DNA from: Pseudoalteromonas piscicida
GTDB taxonomy: Bacteria > Pseudomonadota > Gammaproteobacteria > Enterobacterales > Alteromonadaceae
Assembly: GCF_000238315.3 (NCBI RefSeq)
Contig: NZ_CP011924.1
Span: 3,402,501-3,466,500 of the forward strand
Direction of reading: 5' to 3'
Length of the DNA: 64,000 nt
Shown here piece after piece: positions 32,678 to 42,283 of this stretch. Positions within the stretch are counted from its first letter, which is position 1. Each line of letters begins with the position of its first letter. The notes beneath the pieces were generated by a model that had not been told where the DNA came from, made no database searches, and was given only the letters and a program-made list of their open reading frames with translations. The translations under genes and the position numbers were made by a program.

Positions 32678-35098
32678 ATGAATTCCAATATACTGCTCAT
32701 CCCTTTGCTATTATTTGGCCCATTGGCTTGCCAAGCTGATCATTCGGCAGCACAAAGTAATATAAAACACGCTTCGAATCTAAAAGCCAAAATCACCCGA
32801 ACCGAATTTGGTATTGCCCATGTTAAAGCCAGCAACTTACGTTCATTAGCTTTTGGTACTGGGTATGCTCAAGCGCAAGATCATGGCTGTGTGCTTGCTG
32901 ATAGCTATCTAAGAGTTCGAGGAGAGCGTGCTAAGTATTTTGGAGCTGATCACTATCAAACTGGTGATAACCGCCATGTAATGTCTGATTATCTATATAA
33001 AATTGCTGATATTTATGGGCAGGCTAAGCTCGCTTTTCCGACGTTATCCAAAGATACTCAAGCTGCTGCAGAAGGGTTTGCTGCTGGTTTTAATTTGTAT
33101 CTCACCGAAGTGCAACAAGGTAAGGCTAGGTTAGAACCAACTTGCCAAGGTGAAAGCTGGGTACAGCCCATAACGGCCGTTGATGTACTTGCTAACATTG
33201 CCGCAGCGGGAAGCGGTGCGAGTCTTGGTCAGTTTGCTACCGCAATTTTGCAAGCACACCCTGAGCAAGGTAATGCTTGGCTGCCCAGTGCATCAGAACC
33301 TATGAAACTAACCTCGCCGTTAGCTGCAGTCCCTGACGGCGACAAGCTTATGACACAAGGCTCAAATGCTTGGGCTATCGGTGCTGATTTTAGTGATGAT
33401 GGTAAAGGGATACTAATGGCGAATCCGCATTTTCCTATGACAGGACAGATGCGTTTTTGGGCCTATCACGCCAATATCCCTGGCGAACTAGATGTGATGG
33501 GAGCATCATTGCTGGGCTTTCCTGCGGTAGTGAATATTGGCTTCAATCATAATATTGCGTGGAGCCATACTTACTCAGCATCGACACAAAGTGTGATTTA
33601 CCGTTTAACATTGGATAACACAACCCCACTTGGTTATGTGCTAGATGGTGAATCTAAACGGATAGTGGAAAAGGACATCGTTGTCGAGGTATTGAGTGCG
33701 TCGGGTGAGATGCAATCTTTACATAAGCCTGTATATAAAGCTGAGGGCGGGGTGCTGATTGAAATCCCAGGTGTATTAGATTGGACAGAGCAGCACGCGT
33801 ATATTTTAAAAAATACGAATTTAGATAATTTTTCTGCTATCGATCATTGGCTTGCGATAAATAAAGCGCAAACTTTGCAGGAATTTCAACAAAGCTTTAA
33901 AGATCATAATGGCTTAATGTTCAATAACGCGATTTATACAGATAAAGATGGACACGCATTTTATATTGATGCTGCCAATGTACCGCATTTATCATCAACA
34001 GCGCTTCGCTATTTGAATGAGAATGTGTTGGCAAAACAGTATTTTGAAAAGTTTAGGGTACCAGTGCTTCCCGGTGATGATTCCGCTTATTATTATCAGC
34101 AAAGTGTACCATATGCAGAAAAACCTAAGCTTGAACGTAAGGACTATGTGCAAAATGCCAATGATTCATATTGGCTTGCAAATGCTAGTGCCCCTATCGC
34201 TGAAGTTTCCCCTCTTTATGGTCAGCACAGTGTTTTACAAAGTCGTAGAACGAGGTATTCTTTGGCGCAAATAAGTCATCCAATTGGTGACGAGCAAAAA
34301 TTTGATGCTGATGAAGTCACCGCAATTCTGTTAGCCAATACCGCACAAATCTCCCCGATTATTGATACTGTCATTGCAGCGTGCGAGCAAAGCTGGCAAA
34401 CCAAAGAGGTTACAGTCAATGGTCAAATTTTTGCATTAGCCCCGACATGCCAAGCTCTTAAAAAGTGGGACGGGCGTTTTGAGCAGTCTTCATTGGCTGC
34501 ACATTTGGTGAGGGAGTTTGTCGCAAGAGTCAATGACCGAGAAGACTTCGAGGTTAGTTTCAACCCGCAGGATCCAGTAAATACCCCACGAAATATCCGC
34601 ATCAATGAAGCGCTTTTTAAAGAACTAGCCATTGCAGGAGAAATTGTTCGCCATGCAGGCTTTGCGCTGGATGCGCCGCTTGGTGATATACAGTTTTTTG
34701 AACAGCACGGGAAGCGCTTTGCTTGGCAGGGAAATATGAATGTTGAAGGTGGACTTAACGTGTTCGCTACGCAAAATCGCCTCGATCAAACGACATTTGC
34801 TCCGGTTGCAACGCCGTCAGTGATGACACCGTACAACGATAGACCGCTGTGGAGTGGGTTATCGCAACGAGGCTATGAGTTGCACTTTGGTTCAAGTTGG
34901 ATGATGGTTGTTGACTTTGATGAGTCAGGGGTGAAGGCGAGAGGCTTGTTAACTTACTCTCAATCACAGCATCCAAACTCGCTCAATGCGAATGACCAAA
35001 CACAATTCTATAGTGAGCAAAATAAGCTGGTAGCACTGCCTTTTAGCAAAGCTGAAATTGCGGCAAAACGCGTTTCTACGCAAATCATAAAACAGTGA
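32678..35098 (+). CDS. Penicillin-acylase family N-terminal nucleophile hydrolase (PvdQ-like)
   Basis: 806 residues from the ATG at 32678, chosen for AAGGA 6 nt upstream. An in-frame start at 32633 would spoil the signal peptide. Sec signal MNSNILLIPLLLFGPLACQA, then an alpha chain, and the autocatalytic cleavage site before Ser229 (QG/SNAWAIG), which becomes the N-terminal nucleophile of the beta chain. The HFPMTGQMRFW and NIAWSHTYSAS segments are typical of the family. In pyoverdine synthesis PvdQ removes the fatty acid from the periplasmic precursor. Its place beside a FAAL-started NRPS suggests the same job. Substrate is inferred; quorum-signal or beta-lactam acylases share the fold. Confidence 0.88.
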   Translation: MNSNILLIPLLLFGPLACQADHSAAQSNIKHASNLKAKITRTEFGIAHVKASNLRSLAFGTGYAQAQDHGCVLADSYLRVRGERAKYFGADHYQTGDNRHVMSDYLYKIADIYGQAKLAFPTLSKDTQAAAEGFAAGFNLYLTEVQQGKARLEPTCQGESWVQPITAVDVLANIAAAGSGASLGQFATAILQAHPEQGNAWLPSASEPMKLTSPLAAVPDGDKLMTQGSNAWAIGADFSDDGKGILMANPHFPMTGQMRFWAYHANIPGELDVMGASLLGFPAVVNIGFNHNIAWSHTYSASTQSVIYRLTLDNTTPLGYVLDGESKRIVEKDIVVEVLSASGEMQSLHKPVYKAEGGVLIEIPGVLDWTEQHAYILKNTNLDNFSAIDHWLAINKAQTLQEFQQSFKDHNGLMFNNAIYTDKDGHAFYIDAANVPHLSSTALRYLNENVLAKQYFEKFRVPVLPGDDSAYYYQQSVPYAEKPKLERKDYVQNANDSYWLANASAPIAEVSPLYGQHSVLQSRRTRYSLAQISHPIGDEQKFDADEVTAILLANTAQISPIIDTVIAACEQSWQTKEVTVNGQIFALAPTCQALKKWDGRFEQSSLAAHLVREFVARVNDREDFEVSFNPQDPVNTPRNIRINEALFKELAIAGEIVRHAGFALDAPLGDIQFFEQHGKRFAWQGNMNVEGGLNVFATQNRLDQTTFAPVATPSVMTPYNDRPLWSGLSQRGYELHFGSSWMMVVDFDESGVKARGLLTYSQSQHPNSLNANDQTQFYSEQNKLVALPFSKAEIAAKRVSTQIIKQ

Positions 35099-35115
35099 TA
35101 ATACACTGATCATAA

Positions 35116-35139
35116 AGAGGGGCTTTGCAGCCCCTTTTT
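35116..35139. terminator. Terminator between acylase gene and TonB receptor (convergent)
   Basis: AGGGGCT and AGCCCCT form a 7-bp GC-rich stem with a 4-nt loop and a T run on the plus strand. It lies between two convergent genes. Confidence 0.85.
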
Positions 35140-35163
35140 ATGTTTCAATATATAGCTGTTATA

Positions 35164-37329
35164 TTAGAAACGATACTTCATGCTTAAGTTATATGCACGA
35201 GGTTCACTATACTTTTTAGGAACGAATCCATAGGTATCGTAAAACGTTTCATCCGTGAGGTTGCTGACACTCAATTTAAAGCTTAACTGTTTTGAATGAT
35301 CGTACTTGATATGAGCATTTACTAGCGTTTGACTGTCTTGCTCTGCGCGTACTGCCCCGCGACGACCACCTGCAGGGAGGCCAAGATCAACACCTGGCAC
35401 ATTTAAAATATCTACTTTTCGGTCTGTATCCCATGTTGCATTTAAGCCGAAGCTCCACGCGTCATAAGTATATTTAGTGCTAACGTTAAGCGTTTGTCTT
35501 GGTGCGTATAAGTTGATGTCTTCACCGTTTTCATCAACCACATCAAAGTCACTGTAGCCAATATTGACCTGCCAATCTTCTGTAATGTTGGCATCCAGTT
35601 CGATTTCAAAGCCATCCGCTTCGGCACCATCTACCGGACGATATCTTGCAGGTCGCTGATCGGCATATTCTGGAATCACAACGCCAAAGTCTTCCTTCAA
35701 GCTGTCAAAGTAAGCCATGTTTAAGCGTAAGTGGTTATCAACTAAGTTTGCTTTAAACCCGACTTCGACATTGCGTGCAGTAATAGGAGTAAGTTGCTTT
35801 AAGTTGACGTCGACTTTGTCTAGCTGAGGCTCATACGCATCGGTATAGCTCACATACGTACTGACCTGTTCATTGATGTCATAGACGAGGCCTAGGTATA
35901 AGCTTTCCCCTGTTTCGTCACCCTTATCGCTAGAGAATCCACTCCAAGCGAAATCTCGCTCATTGGTGCGCTCGTAATCGAAAAACTTGATACCCGCAAT
36001 GGCATGTAAATCATCGGTTAGCACGAGCTTACTACTAATCGCTAAGCTTTGCTCTTTAGTTGTCTTATCCCAATAACCAATAAATTGCTTGTCCGTAGCG
36101 GTTAAATGTGATGCTGGATGAAGGTTATTATTGATGGATTGCAGCGGATAGAAGATAGTTCTGGCATTTTCATCTAACTCTTCATAACGATCATCAGTAG
36201 ACTCAAAGTCAGCGTTTAGATAAGTTACATTCACTTGATGGGCGCGGTCAAACAGCTCAAATCGGCCAACCAAGCCTAAAATAAAGTTGGTACCATCAAC
36301 GGTTTCAATCCAGCGGCGATCACCACCTTGCAAACCAAGTCCGGTTTCTTTATCTGGATTGCCACTAAAATAGGTCATAGTAATGTCAGCTTCTGTTTTG
36401 CTGTACTGTGCACCAAAGTTAAGTTCCCAGTCTAAGTTGATTTGATGAGAAAGCTTGAAGTGATAACTTTGATGGGTATTACCATTGTAACTATCCGGAG
36501 AAGAGAGGTTGGTTTTTTTATCTACCTCAACAGAAGAACCATCAGAATAAAAAATTGGCAGTCCCCATGGTGATAGTTTTAGCTCATTATCTTGATAGTG
36601 TACGGTAAATGACGCTTCGGTATCTTCAGAAAAGTAATGATGTAGCTGAGTGTAAGCAACGATTTTATTGCTGTTCTCTTTGTCTACGTAACTATCTTTG
36701 TCTTCATACGCGAGAATAATACGGCCTGCGAGCGCTTTATCATCGCTAAGAGCGCCTGTGGCGTCAACGTGTGTGCGAACTTTATTCCAAGAACCAAATT
36801 CCGCGCCGACTTCAACGAAGCCATCGCGATCGGGTTGTTTGGTAATAACATTCAATGTCGCTGAGGGTTGTCCTGCTCCCGCCATTAAGCCAGCCGCACC
36901 TCTGAGCACTTCAACACGATCATAGACTATGGTATCTAGACGACTTTCCTGCGGGCCTGCGATAGAAGTCGGTAGGCCGTCTTTAACAAGTGCATTAATT
37001 AAATAGCCGCGAGAAGTAAACTCGGTATTATCACCGGCTCCAAACTTATAACGAGAGATACCCGTTGTTTGAACCAGCACATCTTCCAAATCGTCTAGTT
37101 CAAAGTCATCCATGTACTGGTGACTTAGCACAGTAACCGATTGAGGTGTTTCCTTGATACTAAGATCTAGGCCAGTAGGGCCTGAGTTGCGTTTAATGGG
37201 CTGGCCCACAACATCGATCCGCTCAATGTTGTTACTATTTTTTTCAGTGTTGGCCTGAACGTTTGGAGAGAAGTATACCAGTGACAGCATGAGCGTTAAT
37301 GCTGTTGATTGATGAGCTTTGCTTCGCAT
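35164..37329 (-). CDS. TonB-dependent siderophore receptor
   Basis: 721 residues from the ATG at 37329 (MRSKAHQSTALTLMLSLVYF...), which gives a clean signal peptide cut after VQA and has AGGA and GGA upstream. The longer frame from 37434 would include the promoter and is rejected. TonB box IERIDVVG, plug domain (about 50-170, with RVEVLRGAAGLMAGAG), then a beta barrel ending in MKYRF. There is no N-terminal secretin/TonB signalling domain. It most likely imports the ferric siderophore made here. Its promoter carries the iron-starvation motif and is divergent from the next NRPS gene. Confidence 0.93.
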   Translation of the reverse strand: MRSKAHQSTALTLMLSLVYFSPNVQANTEKNSNNIERIDVVGQPIKRNSGPTGLDLSIKETPQSVTVLSHQYMDDFELDDLEDVLVQTTGISRYKFGAGDNTEFTSRGYLINALVKDGLPTSIAGPQESRLDTIVYDRVEVLRGAAGLMAGAGQPSATLNVITKQPDRDGFVEVGAEFGSWNKVRTHVDATGALSDDKALAGRIILAYEDKDSYVDKENSNKIVAYTQLHHYFSEDTEASFTVHYQDNELKLSPWGLPIFYSDGSSVEVDKKTNLSSPDSYNGNTHQSYHFKLSHQINLDWELNFGAQYSKTEADITMTYFSGNPDKETGLGLQGGDRRWIETVDGTNFILGLVGRFELFDRAHQVNVTYLNADFESTDDRYEELDENARTIFYPLQSINNNLHPASHLTATDKQFIGYWDKTTKEQSLAISSKLVLTDDLHAIAGIKFFDYERTNERDFAWSGFSSDKGDETGESLYLGLVYDINEQVSTYVSYTDAYEPQLDKVDVNLKQLTPITARNVEVGFKANLVDNHLRLNMAYFDSLKEDFGVVIPEYADQRPARYRPVDGAEADGFEIELDANITEDWQVNIGYSDFDVVDENGEDINLYAPRQTLNVSTKYTYDAWSFGLNATWDTDRKVDILNVPGVDLGLPAGGRRGAVRAEQDSQTLVNAHIKYDHSKQLSFKLSVSNLTDETFYDTYGFVPKKYSEPRAYNLSMKYRF

Positions 37330-37395
37330 GGGTTTTTCCATTCCTGATTTTGTTATTTTGGCAATAATTGAGCGCACTGAGTGCGCTTCCCCAAG

Positions 37396-37421
37396 GACGA
37401 AAAGTCGAAACAAAAATTTAG
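37396..37421 (-). promoter_or_regulatory. Iron-starvation sigma promoter of the TonB receptor gene
   Basis: On the minus strand CTAAAT (37421-37416), 16 nt, then CGTC (37399-37396) is a perfect copy of the motif seen before the MbtH-like gene. It ends 66 bp upstream of the receptor start codon and so also decides the start. Confidence 0.8.
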
Positions 37422-37447
37422 TAAAAGGAATCATTTTTATTTGCGAC
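37421..37447 (+). promoter_or_regulatory. Possible weak divergent iron-starvation promoter for the C-A-T-C NRPS
   Basis: GTAAAA, 17 nt, CGAC departs from the [GC]TAAAT-N16-CGTC motif at two positions and in spacing, but sits 76 bp before the NRPS start and abuts the receptor promoter on the other strand. No better candidate is seen upstream of this NRPS. Confidence 0.3.
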
Positions 37448-37523
37448 TGTTTTTTTCATTTTTTCACTCGTCTACTTGCCAAGTAAAAGTGGCAGTTGCA
37501 TTGTCCTAAACTGGAGACCGAAA

Positions 37524-40500
37524 GTGGAAGCACCAACGAGAAAACGCCAACGAAAATCTAGGCTACACTCGACATCAGCCCAACAGCTAAATGACTTGAT
37601 AAAACAAAGGGCAAATACAACTCAAATGAGTTTACCGAGCCGCTCTGAATTGCAGGCTAAAGCGCCGTTAACAGCCGCACAGCAAAGGCTTTGGTATGCT
37701 TGGAGAATTGCACCGAATGATAAAGCTTATAATTTGGCAGGCTCTTTGTATTTCGATGGACAGTTAGACGCTGAGTTGGTGAAACAAAGCTTTGCGGTAC
37801 TGCAGGCTCGACATGGTGCATTACAAATCCAATTTACTGAAACGCTTGAAGGTGTTTTTCAGCAGCAAAATCCCCAACTGACGTTTGAATTTGTTGCGCT
37901 GTCGCAAGCGCAATCAAGCCAAGAATTGATCACTGAGGCGCTTACGCAAGCAATGCGGCCATTTGACTTGTTGTCGGACCCGTTACTACGTGTGGTATTG
38001 ATCACACAAGGTAAGCGTTGCGAACTGTTAATTGTCATGCATCATATCATTACCGACGGTACTTCAATGCAAATCTTGTTTGATGAGTTTGTAGATGTTT
38101 ATCAATTGATTGCCCTTAATAAGGGGCCGTCAATTGAGAAAAAAGTCGACTATATTGATTATGCTTTGTGGCAATCCAAGCAAGAAAATAGCGCGAAACT
38201 CGAACAGCAAAAACATAACTGGGTAGCACGGTTACCAAAGGGGATAGAAGCAATCACCTTACCGGCAACGGAGTCAGCAAGGCGGTTAGACACCTATACA
38301 ATGGCGACTCATAGTATCACTTTATCACAAAGCGTGGCTGAGACGGTTAGCACAGCAGCAGAGCGCTTTGGTACGACGCCTTATCTGGTGATGCTTACAG
38401 TCTTCCAAATGACACTACAACGTTATAGTGGTCAACAGGATGTGTTAGTCGGCGTACCCGTTGCAAACCGACATTTAGCCGAAACGTTGGGGGTGATCGG
38501 TTTTTTTGTCAATACTCAAGTCAGCGCCCTACGAATTCAAGATAGCGATAGCTTTGCGACACTGATAGCGCAAGCAAAAGATCATCATCACTTCGCGCAA
38601 TCTAATCAAGATTTACCATTTGAACAGCTTATCGACGCGCTAGCTGTCGAGCGAGTCAATGGCACACATCCGCTCTTTCAGGTGATGTTTAACTATTTAC
38701 GTCGTGATAAACAAAGTGCCAAAAAGCTAAATAATATCGCGTTAACCCATACCCAAGCGCATCGCTTTACTATGCCGTTTGATTTGCATTTAGACATTAT
38801 TGATATTCAAGGTGAGGGCGTTCAGTGCCACTTTTATTACGCTAAGGAGCTATATCAAGCGTGTTTTATCACGCAATTGCAAACTGCATTTTTGTCTGCG
38901 CTTACTCACCTTAGTGCATCAGCTGAGGTGCCCGTGACACAGGCAAGTTTATGGCAAGGTGATGTTGTGAGTCGATTGCCAAGTGGTCCGCGTGTTCAAG
39001 CGCCTGATGATTTGCTTATTCAGCTGCAGCGATATGGTAATCGGCAGCCAGAAGCGATAGCGGTTTCAGGTGCATCAGGGGCACTCACCTACAAAGAACT
39101 GGTGCAACATAGTGATAAAGTTGCTGCATTACTGCAAGCTCAAGGCCTCAAACCACAAAGCTTAGTGGGGTTGAGAATGTCCCGTGATATCGCATCATTA
39201 GTGTGTATTTTTGGTATCTTAAAAGCAGGAATGGCGTACGTCCCCATTGATGCTTCATTGCCTATATCACGACAGCAGTATCTTGTTGAGAATAGTCAAC
39301 TTGCACTGGTGGTGAGCGACGTTGAAGCCATACCAGAGATAAGCTGTGAGCAATTGAGTTATCGGCAACTAATGACTAAATCGATCACAGAGCTGGTGTT
39401 GCCATCACGTGATGGCAAACAACTTGCTTACGTGCTCTATACATCGGGCTCTACGGGATTACCAAAAGGAGTAGCTGTCACCTTATCGGGACTAAACAAC
39501 TACTTAGCAGATGCAAGCTCGCGTTATATGCATGACTGTCAGCGTGCAGTAGTGAGCTCGACCTTGTCTTTTGATGCAACGATCACAAGCTTACTGGTGC
39601 CTATCTACGCGGGTAAAAGCGTGCAGCTGATAAATCAAGATGACGCACTGCTCAATCATGTTGCAGATAGCATTCAACACGCAACTGAAGATACCTTATT
39701 TAAACTCACACCTGCGCACCTTGATGGGCTATTAAGCCTTGGCCGTGACATCACTTCTTCATGCCATCATTGTTTTGTTATAGGTGGTGATAAGTTGATG
39801 TCTGGTACTGTGAGTAAGCTTCGCCGCCAGCTAATCAATAGCCGATTCATTAATGAGTATGGCCCGACAGAAACGGTGGTAGGATGCTCTGCATATACGG
39901 TGACGCCCAAGTCGTGTACAGATTATACCGTTCAGCCTATCTCCAATGCGCTAAACAATACCGAGCTATTTGTGCTGGATAAGTATCTAAATCATTGTCC
40001 CGCCAACGCGGTTGGGGAGCTTTACATTGCAGGGGCAGGGCTTGCTCAAGGTTATGTTGGACGTGCTGATCTGACCGCTGAACGCTTTATTGCGAACCCA
40101 TTTAGTGATGATGGTAGCCGTTTATATCGCACAGGAGATATCGTGCGCTATGAAGCGGATGGGACTTTGTTATATCTTGGACGCAGTGATAATCAGGTAA
40201 AAATTCGTGGTTATCGTATAGAGCTTGCAGAAATAGAAGCGCAGCTTTGCGCTTTGCAAAACATCGATGAAGCAACCGTAATAGTTGATGCAAGCGCAAA
40301 TTCCTCACGTATTATCGGGTATGTTGTGGCCAGTGAAATTGACGAGCAAGCAGTACTTTCTCAATTAGCAAAGCAGCTACCTCAATACATGTTGCCATCC
40401 ACCATTATCGCTTTAGATCACTTACCACTTACGGTGAATGGCAAAGTAGATAAAGCGGCACTACCTAAAGTGGACATTCAAGCTGACATCAACTTTGTTG

Positions 40501-42140
40501 CACCACAAGGAGCAGTAGAGCAATTGGTTGCTGGGTTATGGCAAGCCCAGCTTGGTCTTGATCAAGTAAGTCGACACGATAGCTTTTTTAAACTAGGCGG
40601 AGATTCCATTATTGCACTGCGCTTTATCGCTGCGCTCAATCAAGCGCTTGGCTATAGCATAGCGCTTAAAACGCTGTTGCTCAGCCCTGTACTGTCACAG
40701 TTTGCCGAGGCGATTGAATTGGAACAAGGGACTATTACAGCGCTCGAGAAAAGGCCAAAGGATTTCCCTGTTGTAGTGTCGCCAGGGCAAAGAAGTTTAT
40801 GGGTTGCGCATCAGCTTGCAGCAAACAAGGGCCAAGCCATGAGTTACAACATGTTTGGCGGTGTTGATTTACGCGGCCACTTGGATATAGACAAATTACA
40901 ATACGCATTAGATAAGTTAGTTGAGCAACAATCTGCGCTGCGGACGCGGTTTGAAGAAATAGATGGTGAAATTAGGCTAGTGACCGTTGCTCACAATCAT
41001 ATTGTGATTGAACAACAGGATTTAATTGCATTGACTGAGCGTGCAAAAACGCATGCGCTCGCAGAACAACAACAGCAACTGTCCGCGCACCAATTCGACC
41101 TTGCAGCACTTCCCCTTATTAAAGTTAAGGCCGTTTGGCTTGCGCCAGACCATCTACGTTTGCTGGTGAATATGCATCATATTATTTCTGACGGTTGGTC
41201 CATTGCGATTTTTATTGAATCATTGAGTCAATTTTATGGTGATACTAGTCAAGTGAAGGGGGCTGAAATTCCCTATGACTATGCTGATTTTGCGTATTGG
41301 CAACAGCGGCGCTTACTAAGTGAAGAAGCAACAAAGCAACAAAGCTACTGGCGCAATACATTACGTGATGCACCTGCGCTTTCGTTATTTCCTGCGCATA
41401 AGCCTTTATCTGAGCAGGCTAGCGATCTGGGAGAAGAAGTACGATTGGTGTTATCTGTTGAGCAAAGTGAGCAGCTTAGGGCGTTTGCCAAAGCACAGAA
41501 TGTTTCTCTAAACTCGGTAATGATGACCGCGTACTTATTGTTCTTACAGTTTGTGACCAAACAACAAGACTTAGTGATCGGGACTGATCTCGCTGGCAGA
41601 GAAATACCAGAGTTGGAAGCTATCATAGGTTATTTTGTGAAAGTTCTCCCTGTTAGAACCCAGCTATCTTCAGCCGCCACCATGGAAGAAGTACTGAAAG
41701 AAGTACACCATGCGTTAGCTGTGACGGTGGAACATCAATTGATGAGCTTAGATGAAATAATTAAGCAAGTGAATCCACCCAGAAACCAGTTCAATGCACC
41801 GATCCTACAGCAACTATTTGTAATGCAAAATGCGCCAAAACCAAGTTGGCAAGTAAAGGGTGTCTCATTTTCCCCCGCCGATATTGATTTGCCTAAGTAC
41901 AGCAAGTTTGCCAATGCGTTATTTGTTACCCCTAATGACGAAATTGAATGTACTTGGTTATATCGAAAAGCGCTTTATGATCAACCCGCTATGGCGGCTT
42001 GGCTGGAGCAATGGAGTCAGCTTCTATTATCTCTCACAGCAAAGCCAAATACGGTGATTAGTGAGCTCTATCGTTCTATGTCATCTGCTACAAACAATAG
42101 GCCAAAGCTCAACAAGTTTGCCAAATTTAAATCGCGGTAA
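37524..42140 (+). CDS. NRPS: C-A(Asn)-T-C
   Basis: 1538 residues from a GTG at 37524 with GGAG 7 nt upstream; the frame is open further upstream into the promoter. Condensation domain with HHIITDG at 173. Adenylation domain (about 490-960) with pocket D-A-T-K-V-G-E-V-G-K, which fits the Asn code (Lys278, Glu322). Carrier domain Ser1028 (LGGDS). A second condensation domain has HHIISDG at 1218. The protein ends on this C domain, with no A-T after it, and carries the basic tail NKFAKFKSR. The next NRPS begins with its own C domain, so an amino acid must come from another protein at this junction. A terminator follows. Confidence 0.92.
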   Translation: MEAPTRKRQRKSRLHSTSAQQLNDLIKQRANTTQMSLPSRSELQAKAPLTAAQQRLWYAWRIAPNDKAYNLAGSLYFDGQLDAELVKQSFAVLQARHGALQIQFTETLEGVFQQQNPQLTFEFVALSQAQSSQELITEALTQAMRPFDLLSDPLLRVVLITQGKRCELLIVMHHIITDGTSMQILFDEFVDVYQLIALNKGPSIEKKVDYIDYALWQSKQENSAKLEQQKHNWVARLPKGIEAITLPATESARRLDTYTMATHSITLSQSVAETVSTAAERFGTTPYLVMLTVFQMTLQRYSGQQDVLVGVPVANRHLAETLGVIGFFVNTQVSALRIQDSDSFATLIAQAKDHHHFAQSNQDLPFEQLIDALAVERVNGTHPLFQVMFNYLRRDKQSAKKLNNIALTHTQAHRFTMPFDLHLDIIDIQGEGVQCHFYYAKELYQACFITQLQTAFLSALTHLSASAEVPVTQASLWQGDVVSRLPSGPRVQAPDDLLIQLQRYGNRQPEAIAVSGASGALTYKELVQHSDKVAALLQAQGLKPQSLVGLRMSRDIASLVCIFGILKAGMAYVPIDASLPISRQQYLVENSQLALVVSDVEAIPEISCEQLSYRQLMTKSITELVLPSRDGKQLAYVLYTSGSTGLPKGVAVTLSGLNNYLADASSRYMHDCQRAVVSSTLSFDATITSLLVPIYAGKSVQLINQDDALLNHVADSIQHATEDTLFKLTPAHLDGLLSLGRDITSSCHHCFVIGGDKLMSGTVSKLRRQLINSRFINEYGPTETVVGCSAYTVTPKSCTDYTVQPISNALNNTELFVLDKYLNHCPANAVGELYIAGAGLAQGYVGRADLTAERFIANPFSDDGSRLYRTGDIVRYEADGTLLYLGRSDNQVKIRGYRIELAEIEAQLCALQNIDEATVIVDASANSSRIIGYVVASEIDEQAVLSQLAKQLPQYMLPSTIIALDHLPLTVNGKVDKAALPKVDIQADINFVAPQGAVEQLVAGLWQAQLGLDQVSRHDSFFKLGGDSIIALRFIAALNQALGYSIALKTLLLSPVLSQFAEAIELEQGTITALEKRPKDFPVVVSPGQRSLWVAHQLAANKGQAMSYNMFGGVDLRGHLDIDKLQYALDKLVEQQSALRTRFEEIDGEIRLVTVAHNHIVIEQQDLIALTERAKTHALAEQQQQLSAHQFDLAALPLIKVKAVWLAPDHLRLLVNMHHIISDGWSIAIFIESLSQFYGDTSQVKGAEIPYDYADFAYWQQRRLLSEEATKQQSYWRNTLRDAPALSLFPAHKPLSEQASDLGEEVRLVLSVEQSEQLRAFAKAQNVSLNSVMMTAYLLFLQFVTKQQDLVIGTDLAGREIPELEAIIGYFVKVLPVRTQLSSAATMEEVLKEVHHALAVTVEHQLMSLDEIIKQVNPPRNQFNAPILQQLFVMQNAPKPSWQVKGVSFSPADIDLPKYSKFANALFVTPNDEIECTWLYRKALYDQPAMAAWLEQWSQLLLSLTAKPNTVISELYRSMSSATNNRPKLNKFAKFKSR

Positions 42141-42162
42141 GTGATTACTGAGCGATAACGAT

Positions 42163-42191
42163 AAAAGCCAAGTGGGTAGACTTGGCTTTTA
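42163..42191 (+). terminator. Terminator after the C-A-T-C NRPS gene
   Basis: AAAAGCCAAGT and ACTTGGCTTTT form an 11-bp stem with a 6-nt loop. It is followed 10 bp later by a new iron-starvation promoter. Confidence 0.82.
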
Positions 42192-42200
42192 AAATGAAAA

Positions 42201-42226
42201 GTAAATTTCAATAGCGCTATACCGTC
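42201..42226 (+). promoter_or_regulatory. Iron-starvation sigma promoter of the giant NRPS gene
   Basis: GTAAAT (42201-42206), 16 nt, CGTC (42223-42226) is a perfect match to the motif. It stands 58 bp before the start codon and directly after the terminator of the previous gene. Confidence 0.8.
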
Positions 42227-42283
42227 TTACTGATACTTTGGCCGCCTCGCGGTGTCAACTTTGAAGATAGGCATGGTGTAAAT

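Noticed and set aside
37327..37434. Longer start for the first TonB receptor
   Set aside because: It would place the iron-starvation promoter inside the coding region and bury the signal peptide; the ATG at 37329 gives a clean signal sequence.
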